Assembly: GCA_035715725.1 (NCBI GenBank)
Contig: DASTKT010000239.1
Coordinates: 1-35,217, forward strand
Source of the DNA: JADGGV01 sp035715725
Lineage (GTDB): Bacteria; Gemmatimonadota; Gemmatimonadetes; Longimicrobiales; RSA9
Reading direction: 5' to 3'
Length of the DNA stretch: 35,217 nt
Of this stretch, positions 7,402 to 15,438 are shown in pieces (the stretch's first letter is position 1; each line of letters starts with the position of its first letter). The notes beneath the pieces are model-generated. The model saw nothing but the letters and a program-made list of their open reading frames with translations. It did no database searches and was not told the DNA's origin. The position numbers were made by a program, and so were the translations under genes.

Positions 7402-7448
7402 GGAATGCACCTTGCACCCTCGATCCACAACCTCAGCACCGACGCGCC

Positions 7449-8312
7449 ATGACCGAGTCAGACGAGTGCCGCCCCGATGATGAGCGTCCCGAGCCGCTCC
7501 AGCCGGTACCCGATCTCGCCGGCACGCCGGCCGCCGACGCGCACGGAACCTACTTCGGCGAGGTCTTCGGCACCCTCGCGGAGCCTGGCAGCGGCCTGAT
7601 CCGGTACCTCGACGTCGACGTCCACGGCACGGACCGCCATGTCCTCGTGCCCATCGGCCACGCCCGCATCCAGCGCCACGGCGAGGTCCCCGAGGTCCGC
7701 TTGCGCGCCGCGACGCGCGCCGACCTGGAGACGATCCCGACGTTCGAGCCCGACGCGCCGCTCGACGACATCTTCGAGGGCCAGGTCCTGGCCGCCCATT
7801 GCCGCCTCTTCGCCGGTGCCCGCTACTACGCGCACCCCGCCTACGACCACGGCGGCCTCTACGCCGGCGAGCACCCCATCGTGGCGCCGGCGATCGCCGT
7901 CCCGCAGGCCGCGCTCACCCCGCTCTCCCAGCTCCCCGGCTTCCGCGTGGCGGAAGGCGAGCCCGACGTCCGCGGCTGGCGCGTCGTCGACTGCCGCGGC
8001 GACGAGGTGGGCGTCATCGACGACCTGGTCGTCGATCCCGCCGCGCGCAAGGTCCGCTATGCCCTCGCCCGGATCGAGGGGGGAGCGCCGCTGCTCCTGC
8101 CCGTCGGACTGCTCGCCCTGGACGCGGAGGCCGCGCGCGTCCGCGTCGCCGGCCTCTCCGGCGAGGATCTCGGAACGCTGCCGCCGGCCCCATCCGACGC
8201 CATTACCCGCGCGGCCGAAGACGAGCTCCGCGTCGCACTGGACGCCCGGCTCCAGGGCGCGCGCCGGTTCGACCGGCCGGACTTCCGCTGCCCGCCGGTC
8301 TCAGATCAGTGA
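7449..8312 (+). CDS. PRC-barrel domain protein (two barrels)
   Basis: 287 aa, soluble, no signal peptide. The C-terminal half (VRGWRVVDCRGDEVGVIDDL..VRYALARI..LLLPVGLLAL) is a clear PRC barrel. The N-terminal half (FGEVFGTLAEPGSGLIRYLDVDV..HVLVPIGHARI) looks like a second, diverged one. Layout recalls the cytoplasmic part of photosynthetic reaction-centre subunit H, but there is no membrane helix and no photosynthesis gene nearby, so a general PRC protein is the better call. Its 3' end overlaps the convergent deacetylase gene by 12 bp. Function unknown. Confidence 0.75.
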   Translation: MTESDECRPDDERPEPLQPVPDLAGTPAADAHGTYFGEVFGTLAEPGSGLIRYLDVDVHGTDRHVLVPIGHARIQRHGEVPEVRLRAATRADLETIPTFEPDAPLDDIFEGQVLAAHCRLFAGARYYAHPAYDHGGLYAGEHPIVAPAIAVPQAALTPLSQLPGFRVAEGEPDVRGWRVVDCRGDEVGVIDDLVVDPAARKVRYALARIEGGAPLLLPVGLLALDAEAARVRVAGLSGEDLGTLPPAPSDAITRAAEDELRVALDARLQGARRFDRPDFRCPPVSDQ

Positions 8313-9002
8313 TGTGAACAGGCCGCCCGGCGTCTCCCACGCGTCGAACTCCTCGGCCGCCGTGACGCCCCAGCGCGCGCCGGCGGCCGCCAGCCGCTCG
8401 CGCAGCCACGCATCCGGCGGCCAGTCCACTCGCGCGCGGTAGTACGCCGCCACGCCGTGGATCACCGCCTGGTACGGCGTCACGTCCACCGCCGCGGCCG
8501 GAAGCACCGCCGGCTCCTCGCGCAGCGTGAACACCGGGCACGGCCCGCGGTGCGGCGGGAGCGGCGCCACCGCCCGTGCGACGCGCGCCAGCGTCACGGC
8601 GTCGCGCAGGATCTTCCCCGTCGCCTGGTGGTCGGGATGGCGCATGCCGCGCCGCCAGGCGTCTCCCCAGGTGAGCAGGGCGTCCGGCTGCATCTCGGCG
8701 ATCACACGGGCGGCGCGGTGCGCGTTCTCCGCCGTCGCCTCGACCCACGTATCCTCGAAGTCCAGGAAGCGCGCCTCCGCGCCCAGCATCGCCGCCACCT
8801 CGAACCCCTGCTCTTCCCTGCGCCGCGCAACCTCTTCGCCGGGGAGCGGGCCCAGCGCCTCCGTCATCGCTCCCCGCGTCAGCCACACGATCACGACGCG
8901 GTCCCCTTTCGCCACCTGCGCGGCGATCGCGCCGAGGCATCCCACCTCGTCATCCGGATGGCTCAGTCCGACCAGCAGTGTACGGCGTGTCGTTTCGGGC
9001 AT
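8301..9002 (-). CDS. PIG-L family deacetylase (LmbE-like)
   Basis: 233 aa. The N-terminus has LLVGLSHPDDEVGCLG, the zinc-binding HPDDE motif of N-acetylglucosaminyl deacetylases, and HPDHQATG supplies the later zinc His. Relatives remove acetyl groups from GlcNAc conjugates, including BshB in bacillithiol synthesis and MshB in mycothiol synthesis. With no bshA or bshC in view, the substrate is open. A weak GAGAG precedes the ATG. It converges on and overlaps the PRC-barrel gene by 12 bp at the 3' ends. Confidence 0.85.
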   Translation of the reverse strand: MPETTRRTLLVGLSHPDDEVGCLGAIAAQVAKGDRVVIVWLTRGAMTEALGPLPGEEVARRREEQGFEVAAMLGAEARFLDFEDTWVEATAENAHRAARVIAEMQPDALLTWGDAWRRGMRHPDHQATGKILRDAVTLARVARAVAPLPPHRGPCPVFTLREEPAVLPAAAVDVTPYQAVIHGVAAYYRARVDWPPDAWLRERLAAAGARWGVTAAEEFDAWETPGGLFTSLI

Positions 9003-9079
9003 CGTGGAACTCTCGCGATTCACGGTTCTCCCGCGCCGACCCGGCGCGGGAGCAGATGACATCCCGGCGGCGGCTGGCG

Positions 9080-9108
9080 TTGACGACCGCCACCACCCCG
9101 GCGACATT
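9080..9108 (+). promoter_or_regulatory. Promoter, probably leaderless, of the 9117 gene
   Basis: TTGACG (9080-9085), 17 bp, GACATT (9103-9108), then 8 nt to the ATG at 9117. No Shine-Dalgarno lies between, so transcription would begin at or next to the start codon. Confidence 0.45.
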
Positions 9109-9116
9109 CACACCCC

Positions 9117-9512
9117 ATGGAACTCATCCTCGCACTTGCCGCCGACGATGTCCGCGAGCGCACCGACGGCAACTTCGACGTCCACGGCGTGCGCTTCGAG
9201 TATTACGCTCCCGGCTTCCCCGCGGTCCAGGAGCGCATGGTCGTCGTCGTGGTCATCGAATGGGCGGCCGACGAGGTCGGCCGGCAACCGCTGCGCGCCG
9301 ACCTCGTCGACGAGGCCGGCACCCGGATCCTCACGATCGAAGGGCACACCGAGGTCGAGCCTCGCGCCGAGGACCGCGCTCCGCCGCGCACGCGCCTGAT
9401 CCTGCCGTTGCAGCGCGTCGTCTTCCCCCACCCCGGCCGCTACTTCTTCGACATCCTCGCCGGCGACCAGGTCCGCCGCGCCATCCCGCTTTTCGTCGGA
9501 AAACACCCCTGA
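9117..9512 (+). CDS. Conserved hypothetical, DUF6941-like
   Basis: 131 aa, all-beta looking: alternating strands (MVVVVVIEW, RADLVDEAGTRILTIEG, RLILPLQRVVFPHPGRYFFDIL) with a GNFDVHGV opening. This pattern resembles small proteins of the DUF6941 type, recognised from memory only. No catalytic residue cluster, signal peptide or membrane segment. Gene reality is supported by the promoter and by frame-consistent G+C at third positions. Function unknown. Confidence 0.65.
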   Translation: MELILALAADDVRERTDGNFDVHGVRFEYYAPGFPAVQERMVVVVVIEWAADEVGRQPLRADLVDEAGTRILTIEGHTEVEPRAEDRAPPRTRLILPLQRVVFPHPGRYFFDILAGDQVRRAIPLFVGKHP

Positions 9513-9607
9513 GCGACGCCTCGGACCCAAGCGGCCCGGTTCGGGTATCCAAGCGCACCACGCCGTGTGGCAATCACCGCGATGCCTGACCGTCGCCGGA
9601 GGAATTT

Positions 9608-9913
9608 GTGGCAGGAGCGCAGGAGGCGCAGCCGTCGAGGCCGCTCGTGAGGGTCCTGGCCGCGCTGTCGGACGAGAACCGGTTCCGCATCGTGGAGCTG
9701 CTTTCCGTGGAGGCCGCCGACCTCTCCTGCGGCAAGATCGGCCAGGCGCTCGGCCTCTCGCCCTCCCTCATCTCGCACCACCTCTCCGTCCTCGAGACGG
9801 CCGGCGTCATCGAGCGCCGCAAGAACGGCCTGTGGACGCTGAACCGGCTCCGCCGCGAGGAGTTGCGCGCCCACCTCGCGGTGCTGGAGGGCTTGCTGCG
9901 CCCCGTGGCCTGA
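9608..9913 (+). CDS. ArsR-type winged-helix transcriptional regulator
   Basis: 101 aa from a GTG preceded by GGAGGA. One winged helix-turn-helix: ALSDENRFRIVELL, then CGKIGQALGLSPSLISHHLSVLETAGVIERRKNG, the ArsR recognition-helix pattern. No CVC metal-binding box (ELCVCDL) is present; the equivalent position reads DLSCGKI, so it is probably not a classical arsenite sensor. No obvious target gene is adjacent; upstream is a hypothetical and fumC converges on it. Ends at a strong terminator. Confidence 0.88.
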   Translation: MAGAQEAQPSRPLVRVLAALSDENRFRIVELLSVEAADLSCGKIGQALGLSPSLISHHLSVLETAGVIERRKNGLWTLNRLRREELRAHLAVLEGLLRPVA

Positions 9914-9949
9914 AGGCGGCCCGCACGCCATCCCCGTGCCGAGAACGTC

Positions 9950-9982
9950 AAACCGCGACGGTGGCGCCACCGTCGCGGTTTT
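9950..9982. terminator. Bidirectional terminator between the ArsR gene and fumC
   Basis: A 15-bp perfect stem (9950-9964 with 9967-9981) with AAA at its left edge and TTTT at 9979-9982. It serves the plus-strand regulator gene and the convergent fumC. Confidence 0.8.
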
Positions 9983-10007
9983 CGATTCCAGCCCGCGGCG
10001 CGACGGC

Positions 10008-11438
10008 TCAGCCACCGCCCGGCAACGGCCCCCCGCCGGGGATCCCCGGCTCCGTCATCTCCCGCACGTTCAGCACCTCGTCCAGCTCCCGCTCGCCGAG
10101 CACGCCCTTCTCGCGCGCGATCTCCCGGACCGTCGTGCGCCGGGCATGCGCCTCCTTGGCGAGCGACGCCGCCGCGTCGTAGCCGATCTTCGGCGCCATC
10201 GCCGTGGCCAGCATGAGATTGCCCTCCAGCAGCTCCCGCAACCGCTCCTCGTTGGCCACGATCCCGTCCACGCCCTTCTCCGCGAAAACCCGCGCCGCGT
10301 TCGCCGCGATCCCGATCGACTGCAGCAGCGCGTACGCCATCACCGGCATCATCACGTTCAGCTCGAAGTACGAGCCCAGCCCGCCGACCGTGATCGTGGT
10401 GTGGTTCCCCATGATCTGCGCCGCGACCATCGTGACCGCTTCCGGAATCACCGGGTTGACCTTCCCCGGCATGATGCTCGACCCCGGCTGGGTCGCCGGC
10501 AGCGTGATCTCCGCCAGCCCGGCCCGCGGCCCGCTGGCCATCCAGCGAATGTCGTTCGCGATCTTCGTCAGCCCCACCGCCAGCGAGTTCAGCGCACCGT
10601 GCGCGAAGACGATCGTATCCCGCGTCCCCTGCCGCTCGAAGTGGTTCTCCGCCTCCCGGAACTGGATCCCCGTCATCGTCGAGAGGCGCGCGATCGCCAG
10701 CCGAGCGAACGCCTCGTGCGTGTTGATCCCCGTCCCGACCGCCGTGCCGCCCAGCGGGAGCTCCGCCATGTCGTCCACCGCCATCCGCAGGCGACGACGC
10801 GCGTGCCGGATCCCCGCGGCGTACCCGCCGAACTCCTGTCCCAGGCGCACCGGCGTGGCGTCCATGAGGTGCGTGCGCCCCGACTTCACCAGGTGGTCGA
10901 ACTCCCGCGCCTTCCGCTCCAGCGCCGCCTCGAGCTGCTGAAGCGCTGGATCCAGCGCCTCCTGGATCGCGACGCACGCCGCCACCTGCATGGCCGTCGG
11001 GATGGTGTCGTTCGACGACTGGCCGAGGTTCACGTGGTCGTTCGGGTGGACCTTCGCGCCCTCGTGCCCGCCCTCCCGCAGCAGCGCCGCGGCCCGGTGC
11101 GCGATCACCTCGTTCATGTTCATGTTCGTCGACGTGCCGCTCCCGGTCTGGAAGATGTCGATCGGGAACTCGCCGTCGTGGCGCCCGGCGATGACCTCGT
11201 CCGCCGCCCGCTCGATCGCCGCCGCCGTGCGCTCGTCCAGCAGCCCCAGCTCCGTGTTCGTCTGCGCCGCCGACTTCTTGATCATCGCCAGCGCAGCGAT
11301 GAACTGCCGCGGAAAACGCAGATCGCTGATCGGGAAGTTCTCCACCGCCCGCTGCGTCTGCGCCCCCCACAGCGCCCGCGCCGGCACCTTCATCTCGCCG
11401 AGCGAGTCCTTCTCGATCCGAAACTCCTGGCTGGACAT
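10008..11438 (-). CDS. fumC: Fumarate hydratase, class II
   Basis: 476 aa. Reversible hydration of fumarate to malate in the TCA cycle, an iron-independent homotetramer. Signatures: GSGTSTNMNMNEV, QSSNDTIPTA, SGRTHLMDATPV (catalytic His region) and the superfamily signature GSSIMPGKVNP in the flexible loop. The ATG is preceded by GGGGAGG. The C-terminus has an unusual Gly/Pro-rich tail (PGGGPLPGGG). Upstream lies the second hairpin array, which the fumC leader may traverse. Confidence 0.96.
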   Translation of the reverse strand: MSSQEFRIEKDSLGEMKVPARALWGAQTQRAVENFPISDLRFPRQFIAALAMIKKSAAQTNTELGLLDERTAAAIERAADEVIAGRHDGEFPIDIFQTGSGTSTNMNMNEVIAHRAAALLREGGHEGAKVHPNDHVNLGQSSNDTIPTAMQVAACVAIQEALDPALQQLEAALERKAREFDHLVKSGRTHLMDATPVRLGQEFGGYAAGIRHARRRLRMAVDDMAELPLGGTAVGTGINTHEAFARLAIARLSTMTGIQFREAENHFERQGTRDTIVFAHGALNSLAVGLTKIANDIRWMASGPRAGLAEITLPATQPGSSIMPGKVNPVIPEAVTMVAAQIMGNHTTITVGGLGSYFELNVMMPVMAYALLQSIGIAANAARVFAEKGVDGIVANEERLRELLEGNLMLATAMAPKIGYDAAASLAKEAHARRTTVREIAREKGVLGERELDEVLNVREMTEPGIPGGGPLPGGG

Positions 11439-11454
11439 CGCGGCCTCCCCTCTC

Positions 11455-11609
11455 GCGGCGCTCCGCGCCGCGCACGCTGTCGCTGTCGCCGCGCCTGCGG
11501 CGCGACGCACCTTTCACTGTCGTGGCCGTTCGGCCACGCACGCTGGCACTGTCCCTCGCCGGAGGCGAGCGCACGCCATCTGCGCGGCTGGAGCGGCGCT
11601 CCGCGCCGC
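11455..11609. repeat. Second hairpin array, inverted relative to 33-268
   Basis: Hairpins at 11455-11471, 11488-11506, 11522-11537 and 11554-11570, with further palindromic sequence to about 11609. They are separated by linkers that reverse-complement to GACAGCGACAGCGTGC, GACAGTGAAAGGTGC and GACAGTGCCAGCGTGC, the same family as the first array. The region fills the gap between fumC and the downstream end of an SDR gene and has no coding potential. Confidence 0.8.
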
Positions 11610-11620
11610 GAGGGCGCCGC

Positions 11621-12340
11621 CTACTTCGGCGGCCTCGACGGCCGGACCTCGATCCGGCTCGGCAGCGTCCGTGCGGGGAGCGCCAGGAGATCCAGCACCA
11701 TCTGCCCGATGTCCTCGGGCTGGATCTTCCACTCGTCCCCGTGTCCCTGCCGCGAGAGCCCGAACTCCGTCGCGACGCTTCCGGGCATGATGTAGCTGAC
11801 GCGGATCCCGTCGTGCCGCACATCCTGCATCAGCGCCTCGCTGAAGCCGACCAACCCGAACTTGCTGGCATTGTAGGCCGAGCCGCCCGGGAACGCGTTC
11901 TTCCCCGCGAGACTCCCGATGTTGAGGATCCAGCCGCCGCCGGCGCGCCGCAGGTGCGGGATCGCTTCGTGACTGCAGTAGAACAGCGAATCGAGGTTCG
12001 TCCGGATCACGCGGTCCCAGTCGTCGACGGCCATGTCGGGCACCGGGGCGAAGACGCCGATCCCCGCGTTGTTCACCAGGATGTCCAGGCGCCCGAACGC
12101 CTCCACGGCGCCGGCCACCATCCGGCTGCAGTCCTCGAACCTCCCCACGTCCGCCGCGATGCCCCGCGCCTGGCCCGGACCGCGCGCGCTCAGCTCGCCC
12201 GCCACCCGCGAAACGTCCGCCGCCGTCCGCGCCGAGATCACGACCCCCGCGCCCGCGCCCACCAGCGCCTCGGCGATGGCGCGCCCGATTCCGCGCGTCG
12301 CGCCGGTGACGATCGCCGACTTCCCACTCAGATCCACCAT
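11621..12340 (-). CDS. Short-chain dehydrogenase/reductase
   Basis: 239 aa. Classical SDR: TGATRGIG cofactor-binding loop, NNAG, the LNIGS serine, YNASK active site, and a PG motif after it (MPGSVATEFG). NAD(P)-dependent oxidoreductase; FabG-like or 3-ketoacyl/sugar-alcohol substrate cannot be distinguished. Two starts are possible; the ATG at 12340 is preferred because GGAGGGAG lies at good distance. Divergent from the second SDR with 78 bp between them. Confidence 0.9.
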   Translation of the reverse strand: MVDLSGKSAIVTGATRGIGRAIAEALVGAGAGVVISARTAADVSRVAGELSARGPGQARGIAADVGRFEDCSRMVAGAVEAFGRLDILVNNAGIGVFAPVPDMAVDDWDRVIRTNLDSLFYCSHEAIPHLRRAGGGWILNIGSLAGKNAFPGGSAYNASKFGLVGFSEALMQDVRHDGIRVSYIMPGSVATEFGLSRQGHGDEWKIQPEDIGQMVLDLLALPARTLPSRIEVRPSRPPK

Positions 12341-12381
12341 GACCACTCCCTCCGCGTCAGCCTTCGAGGCGGGGATCTTAA

Positions 12382-12410
12382 TTGCTTCCCCACCGCCCCG
12401 CCACTAGCTT
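12382..12410 (+). promoter_or_regulatory. Promoter of the 12419 SDR, probably leaderless
   Basis: TTGCTT (12382-12387), 17 bp, TAGCTT (12405-12410), then 8 nt to ATG. No ribosome site is present, so the mRNA likely starts at the AUG. Confidence 0.6.
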
Positions 12411-12418
12411 TTTCGGCC

Positions 12419-13150
12419 ATGGAGATTCCCGGGAAGGTGGCTCTCGTGACCGGCGGAGCCCGTCGTGTCGGCCGCGCCCTTTCCCTCGCCCTGGCCGAGG
12501 CCGGCGCCGATCTCGTCGTCGGTTATCACCGCTCCGCCAGCGATGCCGACACCCTGGTGGAGGAGGTGCGCGCGCTCGGGCGCCGCGCCGTGGCCGTTCA
12601 GGGCGACGTCGCCTCGAAGACGGACGTCGACGCGCTCGTGCGCGCGTGCGAGGCCGCGTTCGGCCGGCTCGACATCCTGGTGAACAACGCCGCCGGCTTC
12701 GAGTCCGCGCCGTTCCTGGAGATCACCGAGGAGGAGTGGGACCGCGTGATGGCGGTCAACCTGAAGGGACCGTTCCTCCTCTCGCAGGCCGCCACGCCGC
12801 TGCTCCGCGCCCATGGCGATGGCATCATCGTGAACATCGCGGACCTCGCCGGACTCCAGGCCTGGCCCGGCTACGCGCATCACGGCGCGTCCAAGGCGGG
12901 CCTGATCCACCTGACGCGCGTCGCGGCCCGGGCGCTCGCGCCGGAGATCCGCGTCGCCGCGATCGCGCCCGGGACGGTGCTCCCCCCGGAGACCTTCACC
13001 GAGGAGCAGGTGTACAAGCTGCGCGAGGCGATCCCGCTCAAGCGGATCGGCTCGCCCGACGACGTGGCGGAAGCGCTCCTGTATCTGGTCCGGAGCGACT
13101 TCGTCACGGGCATCGTCATTCCGGTCGACGGTGGGAGGCTGCTCGTCTAG
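12419..13150 (+). CDS. Pteridine-reductase-like SDR with altered active site
   Basis: 243 aa. The cofactor loop is TGGARRVG, an Arg-containing variant typical of pteridine reductase/FolM-type NADPH enzymes. Asp142 occupies the position of the catalytic Asp of PTR1, and K159 fits the YxxxK Lys, but the residue four before it is His155 (HGASK) rather than Tyr; Y152 is three residues off. Either His takes over, or activity differs. The stop codon directly abuts the ATG of the PBP gene, so both are likely one transcript. Substrate unknown; dihydrofolate or dihydropterin reduction is a guess. Confidence 0.85.
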   Translation: MEIPGKVALVTGGARRVGRALSLALAEAGADLVVGYHRSASDADTLVEEVRALGRRAVAVQGDVASKTDVDALVRACEAAFGRLDILVNNAAGFESAPFLEITEEEWDRVMAVNLKGPFLLSQAATPLLRAHGDGIIVNIADLAGLQAWPGYAHHGASKAGLIHLTRVAARALAPEIRVAAIAPGTVLPPETFTEEQVYKLREAIPLKRIGSPDDVAEALLYLVRSDFVTGIVIPVDGGRLLV

Positions 13151-15283
13151 ATGAGGAACCGATCCAAAAAGCAGACGCGGTCCGGCGCGAGGAAGCGGCC
13201 GGCCGCGAAGCGGTGGCTCAAGCTGCGGGCCGGTCTGGTGCTGACGGCTGCCCTCGTCGCCACGCTCGGCGCCGGGCTCGGCCTGTTCGCCGCACCGCGG
13301 GCGCTCGACTGCCCCTCGGTCGAGGGCCTGCGAACCTACCGCGCGCCCGAGGCCTCCCGCGTCTTCGCCCAGGACGGCTCCGTCCTGACCGACCTCTCGC
13401 CGCAGCGCCGGGTGGTCGTCGACGAGAAGGCGATCCCGCCCGCGCTCAAGAACGGCTTCGTCGCCGTGGAGGACCGCCGCTTCTGGGAGCATGGCGGCAT
13501 CGACCTCCGCGGCATCGGCCGGGCGATCGTGCATGACATCGCGGCCGGCTCCTTCAAGGAGGGCTTCAGCACCATCACCATGCAGCTCAGCCGGAGCCTC
13601 TTCCCCGAGGACCTGCCGTCCTCGCAGAAGTCGCTGCGCCGCAAGGCGTGTGAGGTGTACCTGGCGGGCAAGATCGAGCGCGAGTTCACGAAGCGGCAGA
13701 TCCTCGGCCTCTACCTGAACCAGATCTATCTCGGGAGCGGACTCTACGGCGTCGAGATGGCCTCGGAGTACTACTTCGGCAAGCCGGTCGCCCAGCTCAC
13801 GCCCGCCGAGACCGCGCTCATCATCGGCCTGAACAAGAACCCCGAGGGCTACAACCCGCGCAAGAACCCGATGCGCGCCATCGAGCGCCGCAACACGGTC
13901 CTGGCCATCATGGCGCGGGAGAAGGTGCTGCCCGCCGCGAACGCCCAGCGCGCCATGCGCGAGCCGCTCCGCCTGGCGCCGCCGCCCGAGGCGGCCGGCC
14001 CGGCGCCGTACTTCGTCGCCGAGGTCCGCCGCGAGCTGCGCGAGCGCTTCGGCCCGAACGCCGACGTGAGCGGGCTACGCGTCTACACCGGGCTCGACCC
14101 GCAGTTGCAGCAGGCGGCCTACAAGGCGCTCGTCGCGCAGATCCAGGCCATCGAGGCCGGAAAGTACGGCAAGTACCGCCATCCGGTCATGCCGAAGTCC
14201 GCCGGCGCGGACCCGTCGGCCGGCGGCTCGCCGTACCTGCAGGGGATGGTCGTGGCCCTCGACCCGGAGACCGGCGCCGTCCGCGCGCTGGTCGGCGGCC
14301 GCGACTTCTCGCACTCCGCCTACGACCGCGCCATTCAGGCCCGGCGCCAGCCCGGCTCGGCCTTCAAGCCCATCGTCTACGCCACGGCGATCCAGGACGC
14401 GGGACTCACCCCGACGACGCAGATTCAGCTCGCCTCGGCCGCGGCCTACAACCCGGACGACGAGGTCGCGCCGGGGACCGTCGCGCTCACGGCCCGGCAG
14501 GCGCTCACGAAGTCGTCCAACGCCGCCGCCGTGCGGGTCGGCGCGATGGTCGGGCCGCAAGCGGTGGCGCGCACCGCGAAGGCGCTCGGCATCTCGACGC
14601 CGATCCCGCCCTACCCCTCCATCTACCTCGGCGCCGCCGAGGTCGTCCCCGTCGAGCTGGTCGGCGCCTTCGCGGCGTTCGACAACGGTGGTTTTCGCGT
14701 GCAACCGCACCTGATCACGCGCGTCGAGGACAAGGCCGGCAAGGTGCTCTGGCAGCCGCCCGCGGTCCGCGAGCGTGCGCTGGACGAGGGGACCGCCTTC
14801 ATCACGCTCAGCATGATGGAGGACGTCGTCGACCACGGCACCGGCGCCAGCGTCCGCAGCCAGGGCTTCTGGCTCCCCGCCGCCGGCAAGACCGGCACGA
14901 CGAACGACGCCAAGGACGTCTGGTTCGTCGGCATGACCAAGGACCTGGTCGCCGGCGTCTGGCTCGGCTTCGACCGCCCGCAGACCATCACCGCCTCGGC
15001 CCTCGGCGGCGGCCTCGCCGCACCGATCTGGGGCCAGATGATGAAGGAGGAGTACCGGACGCGCCCCGCGCCCGGGAGCTGGGCGCCGCCCGCCGGCGTC
15101 GTCAGCGTCGCCGTCGACGCCGAGACCGGCCTCCTCGCCACGGCCAACTGCCCGCCCGAGGCGGTCCGCATCGAGTACTACCTCCCGGGCACCGAGCCGC
15201 ACGACTTCTGCCCGCTCCACCCGGAGGGCGGCCCGGGGCGGTTCGTCGGGCGCCTCTGGCAGGGACTCAAGCACGTCTTCTGA
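13151..15283 (+). CDS. Class A penicillin-binding protein (bifunctional)
   Basis: 710 aa. Basic N-terminus, one transmembrane anchor (about 26-48), then a GT51 glycosyltransferase domain with E107-D108 (EDRRFWEHGGID) and STITMQ (140-145). The transpeptidase domain has SxxK at S403-K406 (GSAFKP), SSN at 455-457 and KTG at 580-582. It polymerises and cross-links peptidoglycan on the periplasmic face. PBP1a-type length and motif order. It follows the SDR without a gap. A strong hairpin ends the transcript. Confidence 0.95.
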   Translation: MRNRSKKQTRSGARKRPAAKRWLKLRAGLVLTAALVATLGAGLGLFAAPRALDCPSVEGLRTYRAPEASRVFAQDGSVLTDLSPQRRVVVDEKAIPPALKNGFVAVEDRRFWEHGGIDLRGIGRAIVHDIAAGSFKEGFSTITMQLSRSLFPEDLPSSQKSLRRKACEVYLAGKIEREFTKRQILGLYLNQIYLGSGLYGVEMASEYYFGKPVAQLTPAETALIIGLNKNPEGYNPRKNPMRAIERRNTVLAIMAREKVLPAANAQRAMREPLRLAPPPEAAGPAPYFVAEVRRELRERFGPNADVSGLRVYTGLDPQLQQAAYKALVAQIQAIEAGKYGKYRHPVMPKSAGADPSAGGSPYLQGMVVALDPETGAVRALVGGRDFSHSAYDRAIQARRQPGSAFKPIVYATAIQDAGLTPTTQIQLASAAAYNPDDEVAPGTVALTARQALTKSSNAAAVRVGAMVGPQAVARTAKALGISTPIPPYPSIYLGAAEVVPVELVGAFAAFDNGGFRVQPHLITRVEDKAGKVLWQPPAVRERALDEGTAFITLSMMEDVVDHGTGASVRSQGFWLPAAGKTGTTNDAKDVWFVGMTKDLVAGVWLGFDRPQTITASALGGGLAAPIWGQMMKEEYRTRPAPGSWAPPAGVVSVAVDAETGLLATANCPPEAVRIEYYLPGTEPHDFCPLHPEGGPGRFVGRLWQGLKHVF

Positions 15284-15360
15284 GCGGGCGCGCCGCGCGC
15301 CGCCGCCCGCCGGAACGGCGCGCCACGGCGCACGTACCGACCGCCGCGCCGGACCGGCGC

Positions 15361-15406
15361 GGATGCGAACGGGGGCCTGGCAGACGCCAGGCCCCCGTTC
15401 GCATCC
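15361..15406. terminator. Long perfect hairpin between convergent PBP and trxB
   Basis: A 21-bp perfect stem (15361-15381 with 15386-15406) and an AGAC loop. No T tract on either strand; a shared bidirectional terminator or 3'-end barrier. Confidence 0.7.
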
Positions 15407-15438
15407 GGATCGCGCGCCGGCAGCGCCGGTGCCCGCCG

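Noticed and set aside
6108..7448. Plus-strand frame extending the PRC-barrel gene upstream over metK
   Set aside because: That part is antisense to metK; the barrel protein begins sensibly at the ATG at 7449.
7449..8312. Photosynthetic reaction-centre H subunit (puhA)
   Set aside because: PRC barrels are present but there is no membrane helix and no photosynthesis gene in the window.
9574..11823. Very long minus-strand frame (about 750 codons) over fumC
   Set aside because: Shadow of fumC in another frame, plus readthrough of the hairpin array; composition is Arg/Gly/Ala-rich with no domain.
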